A DNA stretch of 64,000 nt, from NCBI GenBank assembly GCA_910577405.1, contig CAJTMG010000001.1, positions 165,818 through 229,817 of the forward strand, in the 5' to 3' direction. Both the position numbers and the translations under genes were made by a program. The notes under the pieces were generated by a model, which worked only from the letters and a program-made list of their open reading frames with translations, was not told the origin of the DNA and did no database searches. Below, in pieces: positions 25,285 through 33,586 of the stretch. Position 1 is the stretch's first letter. Every line of letters begins with the position of its first letter. Source of the DNA: an uncultured Oscillibacter sp. Lineage in GTDB: Bacteria > Bacillota > Clostridia > Oscillospirales > Oscillospiraceae.

Positions 25285-25317
25285 GAATTCTATTCCAAAG
25301 AGAAACGAGGCATGACC

Positions 25318-25884
25318 ATGAATTCTGTTCTTCTCCACTGCTGCTGTGCTCCCTGTTCCCTGAGCTGCATCGACCCCCTGCGGGCTGAGGACATTGAACC
25401 AACGGCGTTCTGGTATAACCCCAACATCCATCCCTGGAAGGAGTACCAGGCGCGGCGGGACTGCCTGCTGGACTACGCACCTGCCATCGGCATGGAGGTC
25501 CGGGTGCGGGAGGACTACGGCCTGACGGAATTTGTGCGGAATACGGCCTGTGACCTGGAAGCCCGCTGTCAAGCCTACTGCTACCGTGTCCGTATGGAGG
25601 CGGCGGCCAGATACGCGGCGGAGCACGGTTTCCCGGCGTTCACCACCACACTGCTGGCCAGCCCCTATCAGAATCATGACGGCATTATCAGGCTGGGTCA
25701 GGAATTCAGCGAACAGTACGGCGTGGAATTCCTGTACCGCGACTTCCGGCCCAACTTCCGGGAGGGCAACCGGCGGGCAAGGGAGCTGGGCTTCTATATG
25801 CAGAAATATTGCGGCTGCATCTTCTCCGAGGCGGACCGCTACCGGAAGCAGATTGAACGGGACCAGGAAAAATTTGCGGAATAA
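25318..25884 (+). CDS. queH: Epoxyqueuosine reductase QueH
   Basis: A 188-residue QueH (former DUF208). The ATG at 25318 is 7 nt after GAGG; the ATG six bases earlier is only 1 nt away from it. QueH reduces epoxyqueuosine to queuosine in tRNA anticodons, the last step of queuosine synthesis. The metal and cluster cysteines are present: HCCCAPCS at residue 7, ARCQAYCYRVRMEA near 82 and KYCGCIFSE near 167. TTTLLASPYQNHDGI is the family midblock. It is expressed alone from its own promoter; no other que genes are in the window. Confidence 0.95.
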   Translation: MNSVLLHCCCAPCSLSCIDPLRAEDIEPTAFWYNPNIHPWKEYQARRDCLLDYAPAIGMEVRVREDYGLTEFVRNTACDLEARCQAYCYRVRMEAAARYAAEHGFPAFTTTLLASPYQNHDGIIRLGQEFSEQYGVEFLYRDFRPNFREGNRRARELGFYMQKYCGCIFSEADRYRKQIERDQEKFAE

Positions 25885-25890
25885 GTCCAT

Positions 25891-25934
25891 AAAAAGACGC
25901 GCCCCCCTTTCCACGGCAGGCGCGTCCTTTTTTT
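25891..25934. terminator. Bidirectional terminator between queH and the M18 aminopeptidase gene
   Basis: GACGCGCC (25896-25903) pairs with GGCGCGTC (25919-25926), T7 follows on the plus strand, A5 precedes it for the minus strand. Confidence 0.9.
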
Positions 25935-25940
25935 GCGCTT

Positions 25941-27335
25941 TCAGGCCCGGAAAATGGCTCCCATGGCCTTGTAGGTCTGATAGCAGTCCATTTTCGACAC
26001 GACCTCAAACGGCGCGTGCATACTCAGAACCGGCACGCCCGCGTCCAGGGTGGTAATATTGCGGTTTGCCATATACATCGCCACCGTGCCGCCGCCGCCA
26101 GCGTCCACCTTGCCCAGCTCGGAAATCTGCCAGAGCACCCCGGCTTCGTCCAGGACCCGGCGGACGTAAGCAACCGTTTCCGCGTCCGCGTCGGAGGCCC
26201 CGGATTTGCCCCTTGCGCCGGTGTACTTGCAGAGGCCGATGCCGTAGTTCACCTGAGCCTCGTTGCGCTTTTCGAACACATCCGGGAAATTGGGGTCATA
26301 GGCCGCGGTCACGTCTGCGCTGAGACAGAAGGACTTCTCAAAGCAGGCCCGCAGGGGAACGTCTTCCGCGGCGCAGAGGTCCTCGATGAAGGTATCAAAA
26401 GCGGCGGACTGCATACCCGTTACGCCGTCGGACCCAATCTCCTCTTTGTCAGCCAGGATGCAGACGGCGGTCTTTTCAGGGGTTTCCGTCAGGTCCAGCA
26501 GGGCTTTCAGGGCGGCGTAGGCACAGACCCGGTCGTCATGGCCATACGCGCCGATCAGGGACCGGTCCAGGCCGATGTCACAGGCCTTCAGCGCCGGAAC
26601 CGCCTCCAGCTCCGCGGAATTCAGGTCGTCCTCTACAATGCCGTACTTCTCATACAGCAGATTCATAATGGCCAGCTTCACCCGGCCGCTCTCGTCCTCG
26701 CCGCCGATGGGTCTGCTGCCAAGGAGGATGTTCAGCGTCTCGCCGGGAACCGCTTCCGCCAGGGGCTTCTTGTTCTGGGCCGCGCCGAGATGGGGCAGCA
26801 GGTCCGTAATCACCAGCCGGGGGTCTCCTTCGTCCTCGCCGACGCGTACCGTTACCTGACTGCCGTCCTTCATCGCCACCACACCGTGCAGCGCCAGGGG
26901 GAGGGTCAGCCATTGATATTTCCGGATGCCGCCATAATAATGGGTCTTAAAGTACGCAAGCTCGCTGTCCTCGTAGAGGGGATTGGGCTTCAGATCCAGC
27001 CGGGGGGAATCGATATGGGCGGCGGCAAGCTGAATGCCCTCCGCAAGAGACTTCGTGCCGATATGAGCCAGCATCACAGCCTTGCCCCGGTTGCAGAGCC
27101 AGACCTTGCTGCCGGCCTCCAGCGCCATGCCCCGGGTATAGGGCCGGTAACCCGCTTCCTCCGCCAGCCGGACGGCCTCCGCAGCACAAAGACGCTCCGT
27201 CTTGCCCGCGTCCAGAAATGCCTTGTAGCCCGTGCAGTAGCGCTCCATGGCCTCCAGGTCAACGGATTTGTCATAGCCGTTCTTCTTGCCGGTCAGCAGT
27301 TTTTCCTTTAATTCTTTATATGCGGTCTTGTCCAT
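25941..27335 (-). CDS. M18-family aminopeptidase (aminopeptidase 1 / ApeA type)
   Basis: A 464-residue cytosolic metallo-aminopeptidase, the family's normal length. Binuclear-metal ligands appear in order: the AAHIDSPRLDLKP histidine near residue 105, YGHDDRV near 265, the catalytic glutamates in DKEEIGSDG near 295, FCLSADVTAAYDP near 345, and the final histidine in VLSMHAPFEVVSK near 438. These enzymes remove N-terminal residues from small peptides. It is the last gene of the long leftward run from ddl and ends at a shared terminator. Confidence 0.93.
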   Translation of the reverse strand: MDKTAYKELKEKLLTGKKNGYDKSVDLEAMERYCTGYKAFLDAGKTERLCAAEAVRLAEEAGYRPYTRGMALEAGSKVWLCNRGKAVMLAHIGTKSLAEGIQLAAAHIDSPRLDLKPNPLYEDSELAYFKTHYYGGIRKYQWLTLPLALHGVVAMKDGSQVTVRVGEDEGDPRLVITDLLPHLGAAQNKKPLAEAVPGETLNILLGSRPIGGEDESGRVKLAIMNLLYEKYGIVEDDLNSAELEAVPALKACDIGLDRSLIGAYGHDDRVCAYAALKALLDLTETPEKTAVCILADKEEIGSDGVTGMQSAAFDTFIEDLCAAEDVPLRACFEKSFCLSADVTAAYDPNFPDVFEKRNEAQVNYGIGLCKYTGARGKSGASDADAETVAYVRRVLDEAGVLWQISELGKVDAGGGGTVAMYMANRNITTLDAGVPVLSMHAPFEVVSKMDCYQTYKAMGAIFRA

Positions 27336-27363
27336 AGCCGCGTCCTCCTTGTGTTGATATTAT

Positions 27364-29043
27364 TTATTTCCCCAGATTGACCGCCGCTCCGTGGCGTTTT
27401 TCCTCCCGGATGGCGTCCACCAGCTTTTCAAAGAAGAGCTTCGCGTCCTTCTGGAATTCCGCCGGGGAGTCGGACGCGTTATTCAGCTCGCAGTCGCATT
27501 TGCCCCGGTAGTATTCGTCCGCTTTCTGGGCCGAGATGCGCAGGCGGGCGTACTGCTCTGTAATGCCGTCCCGGGCCATGATCCGCCGGACCCGCAATTC
27601 CGTAGGTGCAGTGATGGCTATGGTCCGGTCGCAGAGACGGTCCAGGCCGCTTTCCAGCAGGTTGATGGCGTCAATGGCATACAAACCATCCCCCGCCGCC
27701 TGCATCTTCGCCTCCAGCTCCGGCACCAGATAACGGAAGACGATGGCGTTGAGCTGGTCCAGACGGTCCTTTTTCGCGAAGACCTCCTTTCCAAGTTTCT
27801 GCCGGTTCAGTTGGCGCTGAGCATTGAAAACGCCGGGAAACTTCTCGTTGATCGCGTCCTGGAACTCCTCGTTTTCAGACAGTATCTGATGGTAGACCTC
27901 ATCGCAGTTGACCACCAGCCCGCCCAGACTGCGGATGGCGTCCAGCGCGCTGGTTTTCCCTGCTCCGGTGCCGCCGGTAAGACCAAGAATGATCCGCTGG
28001 CTGTCGGCCTCCAGAATGTGGAACCCCGCCGCTTTTTTCAGACGGTTGTTGATTGCCAGGCCCAGACCGTGGTTATCCGGGCACTGGGCGAAAATTTCGG
28101 TCACGCCGGTGCCGTCGAAGGTCCGGAGCGCGTCGAACAAACGCTGGGCCTGAATCTGCTTATCCCCGCAGGGTCCCAGTGGATGCACCTCGTGTCCCGC
28201 AAACCGCCCGGCGTACTCGTCGAAGCAGATCACGCCGGAGGTAGGGCCAAGCCAGCGTTCGATTTCCCTCGCGGAGGCTTCCGGCGCGCCGGTGATTACG
28301 GTGACGGGGGCTTTGGGGGCATAGTGGCGGTATTTCATCCCAGGGGCGCCGGGACGGTCCACCTTTGCGCCGTGAATGGATTTGTCCACATCAATATGCC
28401 CGATCAGCCGCTCCATATCCTCCACCGGGAGTCCGCCAGGCCGAAGCAGCCGCGGCGGGTCGCAGGTCAGGTCCAGCACGGTGGATTCCACCCCTACCAC
28501 GCAGGGCCCGCCGTCCACCACGCCCTCAATCGCGTCGCCCACGTCCTCCATCACATCCTGGGCCGTGGTGCAGCTAGGCCGCCCGGAGGTATTGGCGCTG
28601 GGGGCCGCAATGGGCACGCCCGCCTCCCGGATAATGGCCAGGGTCACGGGATGGTTCGGGCAGCGGACGCCAACGGTATCCAGTCCCGCCGTGGTCGCGT
28701 CCGGCACCAGAGGCTGGCGCTTGAGAATCATGGTCAGTGGTCCCGGCCAGAATTTCCGGGCCAGCACGTAGGCAATGGGAGGGATTTCCGCGCAGTACCT
28801 GGGAAGCCACTGGGCCCCTGTCACATGGAGAATCAGGGGATTGTCCTGGGGCCGCCCCTTGACCTCAAAAATCCGCTTTACGGCTTCCGGGTCCAGTCCG
28901 TTGGCACCAAGACCATAGACCGTCTCCGTGGGCAGCGCGACCAGGCCCCCTTCCCGGAGAATCTTCGCGGCGGCAGAAATCTTGTCCTCTATCTCCTTCT
29001 GCTGTCCCTTCGTGTCACGCAAGTCATAGTATATCGTCTGCAT
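27364..29043 (-). CDS. Fused threonylcarbamoyl-AMP synthase (TsaC/Sua5) and dephospho-CoA kinase (CoaE)
   Basis: A single 559-residue frame. Residues 1 to about 330 are a Sua5-type threonylcarbamoyl-AMP synthase: LPTETVYGLGANG, KGRPQDNPLILHV, FWPGPLTMIL, GVRCPNHPVTLAII, APSANTSGRPS and the Sua5 tail with PGMKYRHYAPKAPV. Residues about 345-559 are CoaE: IILGLTGGTGAGKTSALD with the ATP P-loop, VNCDEVYHQIL, AIDAINLLESGLD and DCELNN. The first domain makes the donor for t6A37 tRNA modification, the second phosphorylates dephospho-CoA in the last step of CoA synthesis. The ATG at 29043 has GAGG 8 nt upstream. It overlaps the preceding small gene by 20 nt. Confidence 0.92.
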   Translation of the reverse strand: MQTIYYDLRDTKGQQKEIEDKISAAAKILREGGLVALPTETVYGLGANGLDPEAVKRIFEVKGRPQDNPLILHVTGAQWLPRYCAEIPPIAYVLARKFWPGPLTMILKRQPLVPDATTAGLDTVGVRCPNHPVTLAIIREAGVPIAAPSANTSGRPSCTTAQDVMEDVGDAIEGVVDGGPCVVGVESTVLDLTCDPPRLLRPGGLPVEDMERLIGHIDVDKSIHGAKVDRPGAPGMKYRHYAPKAPVTVITGAPEASAREIERWLGPTSGVICFDEYAGRFAGHEVHPLGPCGDKQIQAQRLFDALRTFDGTGVTEIFAQCPDNHGLGLAINNRLKKAAGFHILEADSQRIILGLTGGTGAGKTSALDAIRSLGGLVVNCDEVYHQILSENEEFQDAINEKFPGVFNAQRQLNRQKLGKEVFAKKDRLDQLNAIVFRYLVPELEAKMQAAGDGLYAIDAINLLESGLDRLCDRTIAITAPTELRVRRIMARDGITEQYARLRISAQKADEYYRGKCDCELNNASDSPAEFQKDAKLFFEKLVDAIREEKRHGAAVNLGK

Positions 29044-29308
29044 ATTCTTCGCCTCTATCTCTCCGTTCACAAGATTTGTACCTGAGCATTATTCGCCGGA
29101 CCGCCCAGATCAGAGCCGCCAGCGTCAAGGGCAGAAGCAGCGCCGCAATAATCCCCGTTATCTCCGCGTCCTCTGCGGCGTAAGGGTTCTCCGCTCTGCC
29201 GTATTCCATCACGTACAGGGTCAATTTCAGCCAGAGCCAGGCCAGACAGACTTCCAGCGCCGTCAGCAAAGCCGTCAGGACCCATAGAATCCCACGCAGC
29301 AGCTTCAT
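29024..29308 (-). CDS. Small two-span membrane protein
   Basis: A 94-residue protein with two hydrophobic helices, about residues 5-33 and 48-72, joined by an acidic loop (MEYGRAENPYAAEDAE), and a basic then acidic cytoplasmic tail. Its ATG overlaps the prfA stop (ATGA, 29308-29305), and its end overlaps the TsaC-CoaE start by 20 nt, so translation is coupled on both sides. This tight packing supports a real gene. No family is recognised and a role beside translation or CoA genes is not evident. Confidence 0.7.
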   Translation of the reverse strand: MKLLRGILWVLTALLTALEVCLAWLWLKLTLYVMEYGRAENPYAAEDAEITGIIAALLLPLTLAALIWAVRRIMLRYKSCERRDRGEEYADDIL

Positions 29309-30369
29309 CCGTCCCCGCCGCCCTTCAGCTTTTCGGCCAGGTCTGCGGCGATGAGGGCGTCAATGATCTCGTCCAGGTCCCCGTCCAGCACCGCGGCCAG
29401 CCTTGCCTCTGAAACGCCCGCCCGGTGATCCACCGCCAGACCTTCCCGGAAGCGATAGGTCCGGATTTTTTCACTCCGGTACCCGCCTCCCACCTGGTTT
29501 CGGCGCTCGGAAGCCTGAACAGCGTCCTGTTTCTCCTGTTCCCGTTCATACAGCCGGGATTGCAGAACCCGCAGCGCCTTCTCCCGGTTCTTATGCTGGC
29601 TCCGCTCGTCCTGACAGGTGACCACCAGGCCCGTGGGCAGATGGGTCAGGCGGACGGCGGATTCTGTTTTGTTCACGTGCTGTCCCCCGGCCCCGGAAGA
29701 GCGATAGGTATCCGTTTGGAGGTCCTTCGGGTCAATCGCCACCTCCACCTCGCTGGCCTCCGGGAGAACGGCCACGGTCGCGGTACTGGTCTGGATACGG
29801 CCATTGGACTCCGTGACCGGCACCCGCTTCACCTGATGAACGCCGCTTTCGAATTTCAGCCGGGAGTAAGCGCCTTCGCCCTCAATCAGCACCGCGCACT
29901 CCCGAACGCCTCCCTGCTCCATCCGGCTTAAGCTGACCACTTCCGTCTGCCAGCCCCGGCGCTGGGCATACATGGTATACATTCGCAGAAGGTCGCCGGC
30001 AAAGATGGCAGCTTCCTCCCCTCCCGCGCCGCTCCGGATTTCAAGGATGACGTTCCGTTCGTCGTTGGGGTCCCTGGGCAGAAGCAGGATTTTCAGCTCG
30101 TTCTCCAGCCGCTCCAGGTCCCTGCGGGCTTCCGACAATTCCTCCTGGGCCAGCGCCTTCATCTCCGGGTCATGCAGCAGGGCTTCCGCTTCCGACTGCC
30201 GGGACCGCGCTTCCTTCCAAGCCCGCCATGCTTCCACCACCGGCCCCAGCTCCTTCAACTCCCGCTGAATCTCCCGCAGCCGTCCCGTGTCCGCGTAGAC
30301 TGTCGGGTCCGATAACTGCGCCTCCAGCTCCTCCTGACGCAAAGCCAGCTCCTTTAGTTTCTCCAGCAT
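29305..30369 (-). CDS. prfA: Peptide chain release factor 1
   Basis: A 354-residue class I release factor. ATG at 30369 is 8 nt after AAGGAGG; the frame is open further upstream but overlaps the flavodoxin gene. The catalytic GGQ is in YRSSGAGGQHVNKTES near residue 228, and the stop-codon reading tripeptide is PVT in RVPVTESNGRIQ near 180, the PxT form of RF1 (UAA and UAG) rather than the SPF of RF2. LEIRSGAGGEEAAIFA and ERSQHKNREKAL are also typical. It releases finished polypeptides at the ribosome. No prmC methylase gene is adjacent. Co-directional with all neighbours. Confidence 0.96.
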   Translation of the reverse strand: MLEKLKELALRQEELEAQLSDPTVYADTGRLREIQRELKELGPVVEAWRAWKEARSRQSEAEALLHDPEMKALAQEELSEARRDLERLENELKILLLPRDPNDERNVILEIRSGAGGEEAAIFAGDLLRMYTMYAQRRGWQTEVVSLSRMEQGGVRECAVLIEGEGAYSRLKFESGVHQVKRVPVTESNGRIQTSTATVAVLPEASEVEVAIDPKDLQTDTYRSSGAGGQHVNKTESAVRLTHLPTGLVVTCQDERSQHKNREKALRVLQSRLYEREQEKQDAVQASERRNQVGGGYRSEKIRTYRFREGLAVDHRAGVSEARLAAVLDGDLDEIIDALIAADLAEKLKGGGDG

Positions 30370-30403
30370 CCGAACCACCTCCTTACTGCCGCGCTCCAGG
30401 GTC

Positions 30404-30907
30404 CTACCGCTTCCGTAAAAACGCCTTTGTCTCCCGCAGAAACTCCTCCAGCCAGAAGGTATAGCCCACGGAATCCAGCCGCAGGGAAACCGCCGTCTGA
30501 TGCCCGCAGGGAGTATACCGGTCCATCTGCACAAAGACTTCCTCATTCCGGTCCTCCGTGCCCCGGGTCAGGACGTAGGAGGCGTTCCGCAGTTCCCCGC
30601 CGTGCTGCTTCAAAAAGCCCCGGACTACGGAGGAACACCGTCCCGCCCAGACCGGAGAGCCGATAATCACCAGCCGGTAGTCCGAAATGGGAATGGGGGT
30701 CTGACACTTCACCGGCCGGGTGGTCCTCCGCATGGCGTCCACTCCGCACCGCAGCCAGCCGCCCCAGCCGCTTCGGTCCACGCCGTCACGCAGCTCCGCA
30801 AGGTCCGCCCCAAGCTCCTTTGCAATCTCCTCCATGGCCTTTCTGGTATTGCCCGTTCGGGAATAATATAAACACAGCACGTTATTCCATGCCACTGATT
30901 TCGTCAT
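30404..30907 (-). CDS. Flavodoxin-family protein
   Basis: A 167-residue flavodoxin-like protein. The FMN phosphate-binding loop is YYSRTGNTRKAMEEIA near residue 15, LVIIGSPVWAGRCSSVVRGFL near 80 is the second FMN loop region, and LTRGTEDRNEEVF lies where the third would be. It probably carries electrons or acts as an NAD(P)H:quinone-type oxidoreductase; the partner is unknown. The start is uncertain: AAGGAG abuts the ATG at 30907 directly, so a GTG at 30895 with 12-nt spacing, or another start, could be used. It sits between the YdcF-like and prfA genes on the same strand. Confidence 0.82.
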   Translation of the reverse strand: MTKSVAWNNVLCLYYSRTGNTRKAMEEIAKELGADLAELRDGVDRSGWGGWLRCGVDAMRRTTRPVKCQTPIPISDYRLVIIGSPVWAGRCSSVVRGFLKQHGGELRNASYVLTRGTEDRNEEVFVQMDRYTPCGHQTAVSLRLDSVGYTFWLEEFLRETKAFLRKR

Positions 30908-30926
30908 CTCCTTATGTTCGTCCCGC

Positions 30927-31679
30927 TTAATCCAGCAGGGCCGTCTTTACCACCGCGAACGCCTCCCGCAGATAGTAGTTCGCCGTCAGCCACCACCAGG
31001 GCAGCTCCGCCGGAACGTCAATGATCTGCAAGCCCTGCTTCTGCGCGATCATATGGGCCCGGAAGCAGTGGAAGTCATTGGTCACCACCGCAATCACCGC
31101 CGTTTCCGTATCCAGCCCCGTTTCCTCCAGAATCGCCTTGGAATACCGGAAATTCTCCGCCGTGCTGGTGGAATTCTCCTCCAGAATCAGACGGCTGTTA
31201 AACGCTTCATCCTGCGACCACAAGGCCCGGCGCATGGCTTCCGCTTCTGTAATGGCCTCCCCGGGACCCTGGCCGCCGGAGAGCACCACGGGCACGTCCG
31301 GATGGCCCTCCAGATAAGCCGACGCCGCCTGTATCCGGGACCACAGCGCCGCCGACGGTGTTTCTCCATTCACGCCGGCCCCCAGCACGATCACCGCGTC
31401 TGCCGGCAGTGCGGAGTTGTCGGATTCTCCATGGCGCACCAGGAGCATTTCGATGGAAATCAGGCAGGACAATCCCACCGCCAGCCCCGTAAAAAAGAGC
31501 CGTTTGCAGATTTTTCCGGCCTTTGAACGCTCCGACCAGCGGCAGACCAACAGGCCCAGAATCCATGCCGCCGCCGTCCAGAGAAGCAGCCAGCCGGTGA
31601 AGCGCATTCCATTGGGGATCAGAATCAACGCCAGCCCTGTCAGTGCCAGGAGCGCAGTCAGGATATATGATTTCTTCAT
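30927..31679 (-). CDS. YdcF/SanA-like DUF218 membrane protein
   Basis: A 250-residue protein with three hydrophobic helices in the first 85 residues (about 5-25, 28-46, 62-82) and a DUF218 domain outside: ADAVIVLGAGVNGETPSAAL near 95, VPVVLSGGQGPGEAITEAEAM near 130, RLILEENSTSTAENFRYSK near 160 and VVTNDFHCFRA near 195. Family members such as ElyC and SanA affect envelope integrity and peptidoglycan or polysaccharide precursors in other bacteria; the reaction is unknown. It lies 6 nt downstream of the ABC-F gene, in a run with murF and ddl, which agrees with an envelope role. Confidence 0.85.
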   Translation of the reverse strand: MKKSYILTALLALTGLALILIPNGMRFTGWLLLWTAAAWILGLLVCRWSERSKAGKICKRLFFTGLAVGLSCLISIEMLLVRHGESDNSALPADAVIVLGAGVNGETPSAALWSRIQAASAYLEGHPDVPVVLSGGQGPGEAITEAEAMRRALWSQDEAFNSRLILEENSTSTAENFRYSKAILEETGLDTETAVIAVVTNDFHCFRAHMIAQKQGLQIIDVPAELPWWWLTANYYLREAFAVVKTALLD

Positions 31680-31685
31680 TTCCGG

Positions 31686-33584
31686 TCAGATTTCCCCGCT
31701 TTCCTCGCTGAGCTGTTCCCAACGTTCATAGAGAGCCTCCAGCTTCGCCTGGGCCTCCTCCCGGACCGCCGTCAGCTCCGTCAGCTTTTCGTAGTCGCAG
31801 GCCGCCGCTTCCATATCCCGCTCCAGAGCCGCGATTTCTTCTTCCGCCTTGGCAATCTCCCGTTCGCAGATGGTGAGCTGCCGCCGGGCGTTCTGCTGGG
31901 CGCGGTTCCCTCTGGCCGGACGCTCCGCTTTTACCTTGACAGGCTTGGGCGGTTCCGTTTTTGCCGCTTCCTCCTGTGCCTTCATCTGCCGGTACTGCGC
32001 AAAGCCCATGGGATAGTCTGTGATGGTCTCCCCTGCCAGCTCCCAGATACGGGTGGCAAAGCGGTTGATGAAGTAGCGGTCATGGCTGACGAAGAGCAGG
32101 GTTCCGTCGTAGGATTCCACCGCGTCCTCGATCCACTCCCGGGCGGCGATGTCCAGATGATTGGTGGGCTCGTCCAGAATCAGGAAATTAATCTCGCCGT
32201 CCATGAGCATACAAAGCCGCAGTCTGCTCTGTTCGCCGCCGGAGAGGACCGAGACGGGCTTGAACACGTCCTCGCCCCGGAAGTCGTAAGCCGCCAGACG
32301 GTTCCGCGCGCTCTGTGCCGAAAGTCCCCGTTTGGCCGCCATCATGTTTTCCACCAGATTCCAGTCCGGATGCTCAAAGTGAATGATCTGGGGCAGATAT
32401 GCCGTCCGGGTCTGTGGTCCGGTCTTGACGCGTCCCTCGTCGGGGTACAGCTCGCCGACAATCATTTTAATCAGGGTAGATTTCCCGGTGCCGTTGTCGC
32501 CGATCAGGGCAATCCGTTCACCGCCCTCGATTTTCAGGGTAATGCCGTCGAAGAGCTTCTTCTCGCCGTACGCCTTGGCCAGATTCCGGACGCCCAGAAC
32601 CTCGTCCCCGTGGAATTCGGCGGTGGAGAAGCGGGCGTCCATTTTCCGGGCTTTCGTGGGCTTGGACGTGGTGCGCATACGCTCAATCCGCCGCTCAATG
32701 TTCACAGCCCGCCTGTAGGTCTTGTCCATGCCCATAAACGCCCAAACCCGCAGCTGCTCCGCGGCCTTTTCCAACTGCTGGATCTTGGCCTGCTCTTTTT
32801 CGTACTGCTTCAGACGTTCCTGATACCGGCGTTCCTTCTCCACGGCGTAGAAGCTGTAATTCCCGCTGTAGAATTCCGCCTTGCCGCCCTCGATTTCAAT
32901 CACCCGGGTAACGACGCGATCCAGGAAGTAGCGGTCGTGGGAAATGGCCACCACCGTCCCCCGGAAGCCGCGGATATATTCCTCAAGCCATTCCGTGGCG
33001 TGGAGGTCCAGATGGTTGGTGGGTTCGTCCAGGAGCAGAATGTCGGTATCTTCCAGGATCAGCCGTCCCAGATTGACCCGGGTCTTCTCGCCGCCGGAAA
33101 GACTGTCGAACAACTGGCCGCGCATTTCCGCCGGGATGGACAGGCCGTTTGCAATCTTATTCACCGCCACGTCCACGTCATAGCCGCCGAAGACCTCGAA
33201 CCGTTCGCTGAGGGACCCGTAACGCCGCAGAAGGGCCGGGTCGCTCTCCCCCTCCGCCATGCGTTCCGCCAGGGATTCCATCTCCTTGGCAAGGCTCTCC
33301 AGACGTGCAAAGGCGCTCCGCAGCACGTCCTCCACCGTGTAGCCCGCCGGGTAGACGGGAATCTGGGAAATCAGCCCCATACGCCGTCCCGCACCCAGGG
33401 TCACCTGTCCCTCGTCCGGCTCCAGCTCCCCGGTGAGGATACGGAAGAGCGTGGTTTTCCCCGCGCCGTTCCGCCCCAGAAGCCCGACCCGTTCGCCCTG
33501 GTCAATCTGGAACGTCAGCCCTTCCAGCACGTTATGCCCCACCTCGAAGGACTTCACCAGACCGTTTACCTGTATCTCAATCAT
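31686..33584 (-). CDS. ABC-F family ATPase
   Basis: A 632-residue soluble protein with two ABC ATPase domains and no membrane domain. Domain 1: Walker A GLLGRNGAGKTTLFR near 35, signature LSGGEKTRVNLG near 165, Walker B ILLLDEPTNHLDLH. Domain 2: ALIGDNGTGKSTLIK near 370, LSGGEQSRLRLC near 460 and FLILDEPTNHLDIA. The linker between them (WAFMGMDKTYRRAVNIERRIERM) is the P-site tRNA-interaction motif region, and the C-terminal 100 residues form a charged coiled coil. Such proteins act on the ribosome, as translation factors or in antibiotic protection; which applies is not decidable. It starts 2 nt after the murF stop. Confidence 0.93.
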   Translation of the reverse strand: MIEIQVNGLVKSFEVGHNVLEGLTFQIDQGERVGLLGRNGAGKTTLFRILTGELEPDEGQVTLGAGRRMGLISQIPVYPAGYTVEDVLRSAFARLESLAKEMESLAERMAEGESDPALLRRYGSLSERFEVFGGYDVDVAVNKIANGLSIPAEMRGQLFDSLSGGEKTRVNLGRLILEDTDILLLDEPTNHLDLHATEWLEEYIRGFRGTVVAISHDRYFLDRVVTRVIEIEGGKAEFYSGNYSFYAVEKERRYQERLKQYEKEQAKIQQLEKAAEQLRVWAFMGMDKTYRRAVNIERRIERMRTTSKPTKARKMDARFSTAEFHGDEVLGVRNLAKAYGEKKLFDGITLKIEGGERIALIGDNGTGKSTLIKMIVGELYPDEGRVKTGPQTRTAYLPQIIHFEHPDWNLVENMMAAKRGLSAQSARNRLAAYDFRGEDVFKPVSVLSGGEQSRLRLCMLMDGEINFLILDEPTNHLDIAAREWIEDAVESYDGTLLFVSHDRYFINRFATRIWELAGETITDYPMGFAQYRQMKAQEEAAKTEPPKPVKVKAERPARGNRAQQNARRQLTICEREIAKAEEEIAALERDMEAAACDYEKLTELTAVREEAQAKLEALYERWEQLSEESGEI

Positions 33585-33586
33585 GG

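Larger units (their letters stand above)
24887..25317. other. 431-bp divergent intergenic region with several promoters
   Basis: Contains the activase promoter (24945-24973), the queH promoter (25256-25284) and one orphan plus-strand candidate, TTGGGG at 25084-25089 and TATTAT at 25107-25112 with a 17-nt spacer. The interval is AT-richer than its surroundings. I find no supported ORF: a 32-codon frame before queH lacks a ribosome-binding site. Confidence 0.6.

Noticed and set aside
25180..25290. 32-codon ORF before queH
   Set aside because: No RBS, and it overlaps the queH promoter.
27391..29085. 564-codon plus-strand frame opposite the TsaC-CoaE gene
   Set aside because: Shadow; the fused enzyme on the minus strand has all motifs.
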